DNA of 64,000 nt from Caballeronia telluris (GCF_001544495.1 NZ_FCNZ02000027.1:1-64000), one strand, 5' to 3'. Counted from the stretch's first letter, positions 35,116 through 43,913 are shown. Notes: generated by a model not told the origin, from the letters alone. Made by a program: numbers and translations.

Positions 35116-35178
35116 GTCGTAGGTACGCAAAACCCGAAATTCCCGAAAAACCGCCAGCCGAGTCTGGCGGTTTTTTTT
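35094..35178 (+). promoter_or_regulatory. Transcription attenuator of aroG (antiterminator and intrinsic terminator)
   Basis: Terminator: CCGCCAG (35151-35157) pairs with CTGGCGG (35164-35170), extended by A5 on the left (35146-35150) against the following T8 (35171-35178); the T8 also acts as the U-tract. Antiterminator: GCTGGCGG (35094-35101), inside the end of the leader peptide, can pair with CCGCCAGC (35151-35158), which would prevent the terminator. A third segment CCGCCA (35045-35050) can pair with TGGCGG (35096-35101) and so protect the terminator when no ribosome is present. A ribosome stalled on the aromatic codons would leave 35094-35101 free; one reaching the stop codon would cover it. 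Confidence 0.75.
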
Positions 35179-35240
35179 CGCCCCGGTCCGGCAAAAACAC
35201 CCAAGAAATCGACGCTACCGAGCGTTCCTGGAGAACCGTA

Positions 35241-36314
35241 ATGCCCCCGCATAACACCGACGACGTCCGTATCCGCGAATTGAAAGAACTGACCCCGCCC
35301 GCGCACCTGATCCGCGAATTCGCTCTCGCCGAGCCCGTATCGGAGCTGATCTACACCGCCCGTCAGTCGATGCACCGCATCCTGCACGGCATGGACGACC
35401 GCCTGATCGTCATTATCGGGCCGTGCTCGATCCACGATCCGAAGGCGGCGCTCGAATATGCGGGCCGATTGATCGGAGAGCGCAAGCGCTTCGCCGGCGA
35501 ACTCGAAATCGTGATGCGCGTGTACTTCGAAAAGCCGCGGACGACGGTCGGTTGGAAAGGTTTGATCAACGACCCGCATCTCGACAACAGCTTCAAGATC
35601 AACGACGGCCTGCGCGCCGCGCGCGAACTGCTTTTGAACATCAACGAGATGGGTCTGCCCGCGGGCACCGAATATCTCGACATGATCAGCCCGCAGTACA
35701 TCGCCGACCTGATCTCGTGGGGCGCGATCGGCGCGCGCACGACGGAATCGCAAGTGCATCGCGAGCTGGCTTCGGGGCTGTCGTGCCCGGTCGGCTTCAA
35801 GAACGGCACGGACGGCAACGTGAAGATCGCGGTCGACGCCATCAAGGCCGCGTCGCAGCCGCACCATTTCCTCTCGGTGACGAAGGGCGGCCATTCGGCG
35901 ATCGTCTCGACGGCCGGCAACGAGGACTGCCACATCATCCTGCGCGGCGGCAAGACGCCGAACTACGACGCGGCGAGCGTCGATGCCGCCTGCAGCGACA
36001 TCGGGAAGGCCGGACTGGCGGCACGCCTGATGATCGACGCAAGCCACGCAAACAGCTCGAAGAAGCACGAGAACCAGATTCCGGTGTGCGCGGACATCGG
36101 ACGGCAGATGGCGGCGGGCGACGAGCGGATCGTCGGCGTGATGGTGGAATCGCACCTCGTCGCGGGGCGGCAGGATCTGAAGGAAGGCTGCGAGCTGACC
36201 TACGGCCAGAGCATCACCGATGCATGCATCGGCTGGGAGGAAAGCGTGAAAGTGCTCGAAGGTCTGGCGCAGAGCGTGAAAGAGCGGCGCGTCGTGCGCG
36301 GCGGAGGGAACTGA
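35241..36314 (+). CDS. aroG: 3-deoxy-7-phosphoheptulonate synthase (DAHP synthase), class I-alpha
   Basis: A 357-aa enzyme condensing PEP and erythrose-4-phosphate, the entry to the shikimate pathway. The AroG/F/H pattern is complete: RLIVIIGPCSIHDPKAALEY (the catalytic metal Cys in GPCS), MRVYFEKPRTTVGWKG, GARTTESQVHRELASGLS, GFKNGTDGN and MIDASHANSSKKH. The start is ATG 35241 with GGAG about 8 nt upstream; the same frame is open back to 35079, but that crosses the terminator. Which aromatic amino acid inhibits the enzyme cannot be read safely. The leader peptide predicts control by charging of tRNA-Phe, tRNA-Tyr or tRNA-Trp. Confidence 0.97.
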   Translation: MPPHNTDDVRIRELKELTPPAHLIREFALAEPVSELIYTARQSMHRILHGMDDRLIVIIGPCSIHDPKAALEYAGRLIGERKRFAGELEIVMRVYFEKPRTTVGWKGLINDPHLDNSFKINDGLRAARELLLNINEMGLPAGTEYLDMISPQYIADLISWGAIGARTTESQVHRELASGLSCPVGFKNGTDGNVKIAVDAIKAASQPHHFLSVTKGGHSAIVSTAGNEDCHIILRGGKTPNYDAASVDAACSDIGKAGLAARLMIDASHANSSKKHENQIPVCADIGRQMAAGDERIVGVMVESHLVAGRQDLKEGCELTYGQSITDACIGWEESVKVLEGLAQSVKERRVVRGGGN

Positions 36315-36335
36315 GCGCGTCGGCGCTCGCAATGC

Positions 36336-36364
36336 AAAAGGGCTGCGGATTTCGCAGCCCTTTT
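36336..36364. terminator. Bidirectional intrinsic terminator between aroG and hmp
   Basis: A perfect 12-bp stem (36336-36347 with 36353-36364) with loop GATTT; arms end in A4 and T4, so it works for both convergent genes. Confidence 0.85.
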
Positions 36365-36379
36365 GTCATTTGAGGCGCG

Positions 36380-37582
36380 TCAGTCGAGCATGCCCGAGCC
36401 GAAGATCTCGGTATGAATGCGCTCGGCGCGAATGCCCGCCGCGTGCAGCGCCGCGACTTGCTCGCGCATGAATGCGAGCGGGCCGCAGACGTAATAGTCG
36501 GCGTCGGGCAGGAGCGCGAGGCTCACGAACTTCGCCCACGCCATGCGCCCGTCGAAATCGAAATCGACGCCTTGACGGTCGGCCGCGCGCGGCGACTCGT
36601 AGAACACCGTCCGCGAGACGTTCGGATGCCGCGCGACGATCTCGTTCAGCCAGTGTCTGAAGGCGTGGACGCCGCCGTTCCTGCACGCATGCACGAACGC
36701 CACCTGCCGCGCGCTGCCCTCGCCGGTGAGCGACGCCAGCATCGACACCATCGGCGTGATGCCGACACCGGCGCTCATCAGCACGACGGGCGTCGTCTTC
36801 GAGCGATCCAGCGAGAATTCGCCCATCGGCGCGCTCACCTCGACGACCGAGCCGGCGACGACATCGTCGTGCAGGCCGTTCGAGACGTATCCAGCGGGCC
36901 GTTCGACTGGCCGCTCGCGCTTCACCGAAATGCGCAGCCACTGGCCGTTCGGGGCGTCGGAGAGCGAATACTGGCGCGGCTGATCGACACCGACCGCCTG
37001 CACGAAGCGCTTCACGCTCACGTACTGGCCGGGCGCGAAATCGCAGACCTTGCCGCCGTCGGACGGCTTCAGGTAGAACGACGTGATTTCGTCGCTCTCC
37101 ATCTCCTTGCGCACGACGACGAACGGCCGGAAGCCGCTCCACGGCGCGCCGTCATAAAGCTTTTGCTCCGCGCCGATCAGGATGCCGGCAAGCTGGCCGT
37201 AGGCGGCGGCCCAGGCGTCGAGCGTCGGCTGGTCGGCGGCGTCGCCGAGCACTTCGGAAATAGCCGCGAGCAAATTTTCGCCGACGATCGGGTAATGCTC
37301 CGCGCGGATGTTCAGGCTCGCGTGCTTGTGCGCGATATGCGCGACGGCGCCGCCGAGCGCGCCGAGATTGTCGATGTTGGCCGCGTAAGCGTAGACCGCG
37401 CGCGCGAGCGCTTCAGGCTGGCTGCCGCTTTGCTGGTGCGCCTGATTGAAGACGTTCTTCAGCTCGGGATGATTGGCGAACATCCGCTTGTAGAAGTGCT
37501 TCGTGATGGTCGTGCCGTATTCGGCGAGAACCGGAGCCGTGGCCTTGACGCGGGCGATCTGGTCGGCGGTCAGCGTGGTCAT
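36380..37582 (-). CDS. hmp: Flavohaemoprotein (nitric oxide dioxygenase)
   Basis: A 400-aa NO-detoxifying enzyme. The N-terminal globin domain (about 1-140) contains HFYKRMFANHPELKNVFN and AHKHASLNIRAEHYPIVG with the proximal His; the FAD domain has RQYSLSD, and the NAD domain has LMSAGVGITPMVSML and YYVCGPLAFM. It oxidises NO to nitrate with NADH and O2. ATG 37582 follows AAGGAG by 8 nt. A perfect dyad and an NsrR-like half-site lie 30-60 nt upstream, so nitrosative-stress control is likely. Confidence 0.96.
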   Translation of the reverse strand: MTTLTADQIARVKATAPVLAEYGTTITKHFYKRMFANHPELKNVFNQAHQQSGSQPEALARAVYAYAANIDNLGALGGAVAHIAHKHASLNIRAEHYPIVGENLLAAISEVLGDAADQPTLDAWAAAYGQLAGILIGAEQKLYDGAPWSGFRPFVVVRKEMESDEITSFYLKPSDGGKVCDFAPGQYVSVKRFVQAVGVDQPRQYSLSDAPNGQWLRISVKRERPVERPAGYVSNGLHDDVVAGSVVEVSAPMGEFSLDRSKTTPVVLMSAGVGITPMVSMLASLTGEGSARQVAFVHACRNGGVHAFRHWLNEIVARHPNVSRTVFYESPRAADRQGVDFDFDGRMAWAKFVSLALLPDADYYVCGPLAFMREQVAALHAAGIRAERIHTEIFGSGMLD

Positions 37583-37624
37583 TCGTGCGATCTCCTTAAA
37601 AGGTGCGCCGATGCTACATCTTTT

Positions 37625-37639
37625 AATCGGACTCCGATT
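37625..37639. promoter_or_regulatory. Perfect palindrome upstream of hmp, possible operator
   Basis: AATCGGA-C-TCCGATT is a perfect 7-1-7 inverted repeat, 43-57 nt before the hmp ATG. Next to it, AAGATGTA (minus strand, 37622-37615) resembles half of the NsrR site AAGATGYA. There is no T-run on either side long enough for a terminator. Confidence 0.5.
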
Positions 37640-37682
37640 GCGCGATCTTGTCGCAGCTGCACGCCGCCGGCTGGCTCGTTCC

Positions 37683-38234
37683 CTACTTGCGCCGCGCGTG
37701 CTCCCACAGCACATCGGTGCCGCCATCCACGCGATTCATCACGCGCGCGAAGACGAACAGCAGGTCCGACAGCCGGTTCACGTACTGCCGCGGCGCGTCG
37801 TTCACCGTCTCGACGCGCCCGAGCGCCACGATCGAGCGCTCCGCCCGCCGGCATACCGTGCGCGCGACATGCAGGAGCGCCGCCGCGCGCGACCCGCCCG
37901 GCAGGATGAATTCCTTGAGCGGCGGCAGCGTCCCGTTGTAGTCAGCGAGCCATTCGTCGAGCCGCGCGAGATGCGTTTCCTCGATCATCGAATGCCCCGG
38001 AATGCACAACTCGCCGCCGAGATCGAAGAGATCGTGCTGGATATCGACGAGCGCCGCGCGCACGTTGCCCGGCAACGGCTCGCACAGCAATACGCCGACC
38101 TGCGAATTCAGTTCGTCGACGTCGCCGATCGCCGCGATCCGCGCGTCGTCCTTCTGCACGCGGCGGCCGTCGCCGAGACCGGTCGTGCCGTCGTCGCCGG
38201 TGCGCGTCGCTATCTTGCTCAGGCGGTGGCCCAT
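37683..38234 (-). CDS. Cob(I)alamin adenosyltransferase, PduO type
   Basis: A 183-aa homotrimeric enzyme that makes adenosylcobalamin. The N-terminal ATP loop is SKIATRTGDDGTTGLGDG and the C-terminal core has FILPGGSRAAALLHVARTVCRRAERSIV and YVNRLSDLLFVFARV, all characteristic of PduO/MMAB proteins. No cobalamin riboswitch or other B12 gene is seen beside it. A perfect TATAAT lies 35 nt before the ATG. hmp follows on the same strand after 100 nt that contain a palindrome. Confidence 0.94.
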   Translation of the reverse strand: MGHRLSKIATRTGDDGTTGLGDGRRVQKDDARIAAIGDVDELNSQVGVLLCEPLPGNVRAALVDIQHDLFDLGGELCIPGHSMIEETHLARLDEWLADYNGTLPPLKEFILPGGSRAAALLHVARTVCRRAERSIVALGRVETVNDAPRQYVNRLSDLLFVFARVMNRVDGGTDVLWEHARRK

Positions 38235-38268
38235 GACTCATCTCCGATCGTCCGTGAATGCGCGGTCC

Positions 38269-38274
38269 ATTATA
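38269..38274 (-). promoter_or_regulatory. Consensus -10 (TATAAT) of the adenosyltransferase gene
   Basis: Read on the minus strand, 34 nt before the ATG at 38234. No recognisable -35. Confidence 0.42.
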
Positions 38275-38357
38275 GGTGCCGCGAGAGGGCCGGCGGGCGA
38301 GGGTCTATCGGCGTAAAATGTAGGGAAAATATCTTTTAGGCGCCCGCCAGGCGTTTG

Positions 38358-38386
38358 TTGAACGTGCGCCGGCGCCGTACTCGAAT
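38358..38386 (+). promoter_or_regulatory. Possible promoter of the FAD-linked oxidase gene
   Basis: TTGAAC (38358-38363), 17 nt, TCGAAT (38381-38386). The predicted start is about 60 nt before the GTG at 38451. Confidence 0.4.
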
Positions 38387-38450
38387 AAAAAGCCATCGCC
38401 TAATAACAGGGCCGCCACGCCACGCGCGGCCGCCGTCCGGAGACAACAAC

Positions 38451-39866
38451 GTGAATCACCCCGTACCGCCGCTGGCCGTCCGTCGCCCGTTTCCCGCCGC
38501 GCTCTTCGATGCGCTCAAGTCCCGCTTCGGCGAGCGCGCAACCAGCGCCCACGCCGTGCTCGAACATCATGGCCGCGACGAATCGCCGTTCGACCCGCAA
38601 TTGCCCGATGCCGTCGTCTACGCGCGCAGCACCGAAGAAGTGCAGTCGATCGTGACGCTCTGCGGCCAATACGACGTGCCGATCATTCCGTACGGCAACG
38701 GCTCGTCGCTCGAAGGGCATCTGCTCGCGGTACAGGGCGGCGTGTCGATCGACCTGTCCGAGATGAACCAGGTTCTTGCGATCAACGCCGAGGACCTGAC
38801 CGTCACCGTGCAGCCGGGCATCTCGCGCAAGCAGCTGAACGAAGCGCTGCGCGACACCGGCCTCTTCTTTCCGATCGACCCGGGCGCGGACGCGAGCATC
38901 GGCGGCATGGCCGCGACGCGCGCCTCGGGCACCAACGCCGTGCGCTACGGCACGATGCGCGAGAACGTGCTCGCGCTGACCGTCGTGCTCGCGGACGGCC
39001 GCGTCATCAAGACCGGCACGCGGGCGCGCAAGTCGTCGGCGGGATACGACCTCACGCGTCTTTTCGTCGGCTCGGAAGGCACGCTCGGCGTGATCACCGA
39101 AATCACCGTGCGCCTCTATCCGCAGCCGGAAGCGGTGTCGGCGGCCGTGTGCGCGTTTCCGTCGATGGGCGATGCGGTGCGCGCCGTCATCGAAACCATT
39201 CAGATGGGCGTGCCCGTCGCGCGCGTCGAGTTCCTCGATTCGCTCGCCGTGCGCGCGATCAACCGTCATTCGAACCTCACCTTCCGCGAATCGCCGATGC
39301 TGTTCTTCGAATTCCACGGCTCGGAAGCGGGCGTCGCGGAGCAGGCGGGCATCGTGCAGGAAATCGTCGCGCAGAATTCGGGCGCGGACTTCGACTGGGC
39401 GACGCGTCCCGAAGACCGCAGCCGTCTCTGGAACGCGCGCCACAACGCCTACTTCGCGATGCTGCAACTGAAGCCCGGCTGCCGCGCGGTGACGACCGAC
39501 GTCTGCGTGCCGATTTCGCGGCTCGCCGAATGCGTGGTCGAGACGGAGCAGGACCTGAAGGCGTCGTCGCTGCCCTGCCCGATCGTCGGGCACGTGGGCG
39601 ACGGCAATTTCCACGTCGCGATGCTGCTCGATCCCGCGAAGCCGGAAGAGATCGAGGAAGCCGAGGCGATCAATCACCGCATCGTGCAGCGCGCGCTGCG
39701 CATGGGCGGAACCTGCACGGGCGAGCACGGCGTCGGGCTGCACAAGATCGGCTTTCTCGTCGAGGAGCACGGCGAGGACGCCATCGGCGTGATGCGCTCA
39801 ATCAAGCAGTCGCTCGATCCGAAAAACCTGATGAATCCCGGCAAGATCTTTTCCTTCGCGGCATAG
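38451..39866 (+). CDS. FAD-linked oxidase, D-lactate dehydrogenase (cytochrome) type
   Basis: A 471-aa flavoprotein with a PCMH FAD-binding half (IPYGNGSSLEGHLLAVQGG near residue 80, then DPGADASIGGMAATRASGTNA) and an FAD-oxidase C-terminal half containing VGHVGDGNFHVAML and GTCTGEHGVGLHKIGFL. Family members oxidise D-lactate or other 2-hydroxyacids and pass electrons to a cytochrome or quinone. GTG 38451 follows GGAG by 8 nt. It directly precedes its paralogue glcD, so both may act on 2-hydroxyacids; the precise substrate is not decided by sequence. Confidence 0.88.
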   Translation: MNHPVPPLAVRRPFPAALFDALKSRFGERATSAHAVLEHHGRDESPFDPQLPDAVVYARSTEEVQSIVTLCGQYDVPIIPYGNGSSLEGHLLAVQGGVSIDLSEMNQVLAINAEDLTVTVQPGISRKQLNEALRDTGLFFPIDPGADASIGGMAATRASGTNAVRYGTMRENVLALTVVLADGRVIKTGTRARKSSAGYDLTRLFVGSEGTLGVITEITVRLYPQPEAVSAAVCAFPSMGDAVRAVIETIQMGVPVARVEFLDSLAVRAINRHSNLTFRESPMLFFEFHGSEAGVAEQAGIVQEIVAQNSGADFDWATRPEDRSRLWNARHNAYFAMLQLKPGCRAVTTDVCVPISRLAECVVETEQDLKASSLPCPIVGHVGDGNFHVAMLLDPAKPEEIEEAEAINHRIVQRALRMGGTCTGEHGVGLHKIGFLVEEHGEDAIGVMRSIKQSLDPKNLMNPGKIFSFAA

Positions 39867-39968
39867 GGGCGTGGCCTGGAGTCGCGCAAGCGCCGCGACG
39901 CGCATGACGGGCCGGCGAGCGGCATCACCGGCACCGGCCCGATTCGAAATCAAGCGCCTGGAGGAGAC

Positions 39969-41462
39969 ATGAACGCACCCACCGAGCTCACGCCGGATGT
40001 GCTGGAACAACGCCAGCGCGAAGTCGTGCAGGCGCTGATGGCCGTGCTGCCGACGCATTGCCTGCTGTTTCGCGACGAAGACACCGCCGCCTACGAGTGC
40101 GACGGCCTCGCCGCATATCGCCGCCTGCCGCTCGCAGTCGCGTTGCCGGAGACCGAAGCGCAGGTCCAGCGCGTCGTGCAGATCTGTCATCGGCTCGACG
40201 TGCCCATCGTGCCGCGCGGCGCGGGCACGGGCCTCTCCGGCGGCGCGATGCCGATCCGGCACGGCATCGTGCTGTCGCTCGCGCGCTTCCGGAAGATCGT
40301 CGAAGTCGATCCTTATGCACGCACCGCAACCGTTCAGCCGGGCGTGCGCAACATTTCGATCTCGGAAGCCGCCGCGCCTTATGGCCTCTACTACGCGCCC
40401 GATCCGTCGTCGCAGATCGCGTGCACGATCGGCGGCAACGTCTCCGAGAATTCGGGCGGCGTGCATTGCCTGAAGTACGGCCTGACCGTGCACAACGTCC
40501 TGCGCGTGCGCGCGGTGACGATGGAAGGCGATGTCGTCGAGTTCGGCTCGCTCGCGCCCGATGCGCCGGGGCTCGATTTGCTCGCGGTGCTGATCGGCAG
40601 CGAAGGCATGTTCGCGATCGTCACCGAAATCACCGTCAAGCTGATCCCGAAGCCGCAGACGGCGCAAGTCATCATGGCGAGCTTCGACGATGTCGTGAAA
40701 GGCGGCAACGCGGTCGCGGCGATCATCGCGGCGGGCATCATCCCCGCCGGGCTCGAAATGATGGACAAGCCCGCGACGCGCGCGGTCGAGGAATTCGTGA
40801 ACGCGGGCTACGACCTCGACGCCGCCGCGATCCTGCTCTGCGAATCCGACGGCACCTACGACGAAGTCGCCGAGGAGATCGTCCGGATGACGGCCGTGCT
40901 GCGCGAACATGGCGCGTCGCGCATCCAGATTTCGCGCTCGGAAGCCGAGCGGCTCAAGTTCTGGTCGGGACGCAAGAACGCGTTTCCGGCGGCGGGCCGC
41001 ATCTCGCCGGACTACTACTGCATGGACGGCACCGTGCCGCGCCGCGCGATCGGGCCGCTGCTCGCGCGCATCGAGGAGATGGAGAAGAAGTACGCGCTCC
41101 GCTGTATCAACGTGTTCCATGCGGGCGACGGCAACATGCACCCGCTCATTCTCTTCAACGGCAACGACCTCGACGAATGGCACCGCGCCGAGGCGTTCGG
41201 TTCCGACATCCTGGAGACGTGCGTCGAACTGGGCGGCACGGTGACGGGCGAGCATGGCGTCGGGATCGAGAAGATCAATTCGATGTGCGTGCAGTTTTCG
41301 CCGGAAGAACGCGACGCGTTCCACGCGGTCAAGCGCGCGTTCGACCCGCCCGGTCTGCTCAATCCCGACAAGGGCATTCCGACCCGCGCGCGCTGCGCGG
41401 AGTACGGCAAGATGCACATTCGCGGCGGGCTGCTGCCGCATCCGGAGATTCCACGCTTCTGA
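39969..41462 (+). CDS. glcD: Glycolate oxidase subunit GlcD
   Basis: A 497-aa FAD-binding catalytic subunit of the membrane-associated glycolate oxidase, which turns glycolate into glyoxylate. The FAD region reads VPIVPRGAGTGLSGGAMPI and CTIGGNVSENSGGVHCLKYG; the C-terminal part has NVFHAGDGNMHPLILF and GEHGVGIEKI. GGAG precedes the ATG. glcE and glcF follow, giving the complete glcDEF set; the regulator glcC is not nearby. Confidence 0.95.
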   Translation: MNAPTELTPDVLEQRQREVVQALMAVLPTHCLLFRDEDTAAYECDGLAAYRRLPLAVALPETEAQVQRVVQICHRLDVPIVPRGAGTGLSGGAMPIRHGIVLSLARFRKIVEVDPYARTATVQPGVRNISISEAAAPYGLYYAPDPSSQIACTIGGNVSENSGGVHCLKYGLTVHNVLRVRAVTMEGDVVEFGSLAPDAPGLDLLAVLIGSEGMFAIVTEITVKLIPKPQTAQVIMASFDDVVKGGNAVAAIIAAGIIPAGLEMMDKPATRAVEEFVNAGYDLDAAAILLCESDGTYDEVAEEIVRMTAVLREHGASRIQISRSEAERLKFWSGRKNAFPAAGRISPDYYCMDGTVPRRAIGPLLARIEEMEKKYALRCINVFHAGDGNMHPLILFNGNDLDEWHRAEAFGSDILETCVELGGTVTGEHGVGIEKINSMCVQFSPEERDAFHAVKRAFDPPGLLNPDKGIPTRARCAEYGKMHIRGGLLPHPEIPRF

Positions 41463-41553
41463 CGACGCCGCGGCGCTATCCACGTTTCACCCGAGTCTGG
41501 CGGCCTTAACCGGCCGGTACAATCGATCGACGAGCCACGAGAAGCAGGACACC

Positions 41554-42642
41554 ATGGAACACGACGACATCGTCGCCGGCTGGTCGGAACGGATTCGCCA
41601 TGCCACCGAAACCGGGACGCCGCTGTGCATCCGCGGCGGCGGCACGAAGGACTGGTACGGTCAGACGGTGCAAGGCGAGCGTCTCGAAACCCGTGCGCAT
41701 CGCGGGATCATCGCCTACGACCCGGCCGAACTCGTCATGACCGTGAAGGCCGGCACGCCACTCGAAGCAGTCGAAGCGGCGCTGCGCGAATGCGACCAGA
41801 TGCTGCCGTTCGAGCCGCCGCACTTCGGGCGCGACGCGACCATCGGCGGCTGCATCGCGGCGGGCATCGCGGGCCCGCGCCGCGCGTGGACCGGCGCCCC
41901 GCGCGACTTCGTGCTCGGCGCGGTCGTGATGAACGGGCGCGGACAGGTGCTGCATTTCGGCGGCCAGGTCGTGAAGAACGTCGCGGGCTACGACGTCTCG
42001 CGCCTCCTCGCCGGTTCGCTCGGCACACTTGGGCTCATTCTCGAACTGTCGATCAAGGTGCTGCCGAGGCCGGTCGCCGAAGCGACGCTCAAGTTCGACA
42101 TGCACGCGACCGACGGCGTGCGCAAGCTCAATGAATGGGGCGGCCATCCGTTGCCGATCACCGGCAGCGCGTGGCGCGACGGCACCCTCGCGTTGCGGCT
42201 CGCGGGCGCGGAGGCGGCGGTGAAGTCGGCGCGCACGTCGCTCGGCGGCGAAGTCGTCGATGCGGTGGAGGCCGATCGCTTCTGGATCGGCCTGCGCGAA
42301 CAGACCGATCCGTTCTTCTCCGTGATCGAACCGAAGTCGGCGCTCTGGCGTCTCGCGCTGCCGTCGATTGCCGAGCCGCTGCATCTGCCGGGCGCGCAAC
42401 TGATGGAATGGGGCGGCGCGCAACGCTGGTGGATCACCGACACCGATCCGCAGACCGTGCGCATCAGCGCAAAGCAGGCCAGCGGCCACGCGACGATCTT
42501 CCGCGCGGGCAGCGCCTACGATCGCAACGCGGGCGTCTTCACGCCGCTGCCCGCGCCGTTGATGAAGATACATCGCGGCCTGAAAGCCGCTTTCGATCCC
42601 GCGCGCATCTTCAATCGCGGCCGCCTCTATCCCGACTTCTGA
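41554..42642 (+). CDS. glcE: Glycolate oxidase FAD-binding subunit GlcE
   Basis: A 362-aa second FAD-binding subunit, shorter than GlcD. It shows CIRGGGTKDWYG, the truncated PCMH core FEPPHFGRDATIGGCIAAG and VKNVAGYDVSRLLAGSLGTLG, as in E. coli GlcE (350 aa). The 91-nt gap after glcD contains a TACAAT (41518-41523), so an internal promoter is possible. It ends 17 nt before glcF. Confidence 0.94.
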   Translation: MEHDDIVAGWSERIRHATETGTPLCIRGGGTKDWYGQTVQGERLETRAHRGIIAYDPAELVMTVKAGTPLEAVEAALRECDQMLPFEPPHFGRDATIGGCIAAGIAGPRRAWTGAPRDFVLGAVVMNGRGQVLHFGGQVVKNVAGYDVSRLLAGSLGTLGLILELSIKVLPRPVAEATLKFDMHATDGVRKLNEWGGHPLPITGSAWRDGTLALRLAGAEAAVKSARTSLGGEVVDAVEADRFWIGLREQTDPFFSVIEPKSALWRLALPSIAEPLHLPGAQLMEWGGAQRWWITDTDPQTVRISAKQASGHATIFRAGSAYDRNAGVFTPLPAPLMKIHRGLKAAFDPARIFNRGRLYPDF

Positions 42643-42659
42643 GCCGACGAACCCACGCG

Positions 42660-43886
42660 ATGCAAACCAATCTCGCCGATTTCATCCGCGATACGCCCGA
42701 TGGCGACGAAGCCGATGCCATCCTGCGAAAATGCGTGCACTGCGGCTTCTGCACGGCGACCTGCCCGACCTATCAACTGCTCGGCGACGAACTCGACGGC
42801 CCGCGCGGACGCATCTATCTGATGAAGCAGATGTTGGAAGGGGCGCCCGTCACGCGCAGCACGCAACTGCATCTGGATCGCTGCCTCACCTGCCGCAATT
42901 GCGAGAGCACGTGCCCGTCGGGCGTGCAGTACGGACGGCTCGTCGAGATCGGGCGCAAGGTGGTCGAGCAGAAGGTCGAGCGGCCGCTCGGGCAGCGCGT
43001 GCAACGCAAGCTGCTTGCGAACTTCCTGCCGAACAGCACGCTCTTCACGCCCGCGATGAAGCTCGGACAGCAGTTCCGGCCGCTGCTTTCGAGGAAGCTG
43101 CGCGCGAAGATTCCGCAGGCCGAGCGGCCGCTCGCGCTCCCCACGCGCAAGCACGAACGCAAGATGCTGATGCTGTCGGGCTGCGTGCAACCGGCGATGA
43201 TGCCGAACGTGAACACGGCGACGATGCGCGTCTTCGATGCGCTCGACATCGAGATCGTGACGGCGCCCGATGCGGGGTGCTGCGGTGCGATCCGCCTGCA
43301 TCTCGGCTATAACGACGACGCGCTCGACGATGTGCGCAACAACATCGACGCGTGGTGGCCGTATGTCGAAGAGGGCATCGAGGCGATCGTGATGAACGCG
43401 TCGGGCTGCGGCGCCACGGTGAAGGAATACGCGCACCTGATGCGCAACGACCCGGCATACGCGGAAAAAGCGCGGCGCATCGTCGACCTGACGCGTGATC
43501 TCGCCGAAATCCTGCCGCTCTACGCGGAACAACTCGTGACGCTCGCGCGCCGCCGCGGGGTTCATACGGTCGCGTTCCATCCGCCCTGTACGCTACAACA
43601 CGGCCAGCAGATTCGCGGACACGTCGAGCAGTTGCTGACCTCGCTCGGCCTCGAAGTGCGCCTGCCCGTCGACAGTCATCTGTGTTGCGGCTCCGCCGGC
43701 ACGTATTCGGTGCTGCAGCCGAAGCTCTCGTACCAGCTTCGCGACCAGAAGCTCGACAAGCTCGACAAGCTCGAGACGCAACTGATCGTATCGGCGAATG
43801 TCGGGTGCATCGCGCATTTGCAGAGCGGCACGTCGACGCCCGTCACGCACTGGATTCAACTGCTCGAACACCTGCTTTACGGGTGA
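42660..43886 (+). CDS. glcF: Glycolate oxidase iron-sulfur subunit GlcF
   Basis: A 408-aa electron-transfer subunit. Two 4Fe-4S motifs are present near the N-terminus (CVHCGFCTATCP and CLTCRNCESTCP), followed by two CCG domains (LMLSGCVQPAM to DAGCCGAI, and FHPPCTLQHGQQ to SHLCCGSAGTYSVL) typical of heterodisulfide-reductase-like subunits. It passes electrons from GlcDE to the quinone pool. Confidence 0.96.
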   Translation: MQTNLADFIRDTPDGDEADAILRKCVHCGFCTATCPTYQLLGDELDGPRGRIYLMKQMLEGAPVTRSTQLHLDRCLTCRNCESTCPSGVQYGRLVEIGRKVVEQKVERPLGQRVQRKLLANFLPNSTLFTPAMKLGQQFRPLLSRKLRAKIPQAERPLALPTRKHERKMLMLSGCVQPAMMPNVNTATMRVFDALDIEIVTAPDAGCCGAIRLHLGYNDDALDDVRNNIDAWWPYVEEGIEAIVMNASGCGATVKEYAHLMRNDPAYAEKARRIVDLTRDLAEILPLYAEQLVTLARRRGVHTVAFHPPCTLQHGQQIRGHVEQLLTSLGLEVRLPVDSHLCCGSAGTYSVLQPKLSYQLRDQKLDKLDKLETQLIVSANVGCIAHLQSGTSTPVTHWIQLLEHLLYG

Positions 43887-43907
43887 GTTTGCGCGCTGGG
43901 CGTTCCG

Positions 43908-43913
43908 TATAAT
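43908..43913 (+). promoter_or_regulatory. Consensus -10 (TATAAT) upstream of yggS
   Basis: A perfect TATAAT between glcF and yggS, 34 nt before the ATG; the -35 is poor. It suggests that yggS-proC is a separate transcript from glcDEF. Confidence 0.45.

Noticed and set aside
35079..35240. An N-terminal extension of AroG starting at 35079
   Set aside because: The extension crosses the intrinsic terminator and has no ribosome-binding site; ATG 35241 has GGAG and fits the family length.
38235..38450. Cobalamin riboswitch near the adenosyltransferase gene
   Set aside because: No B12-box-like sequence was found; only promoter-like elements.
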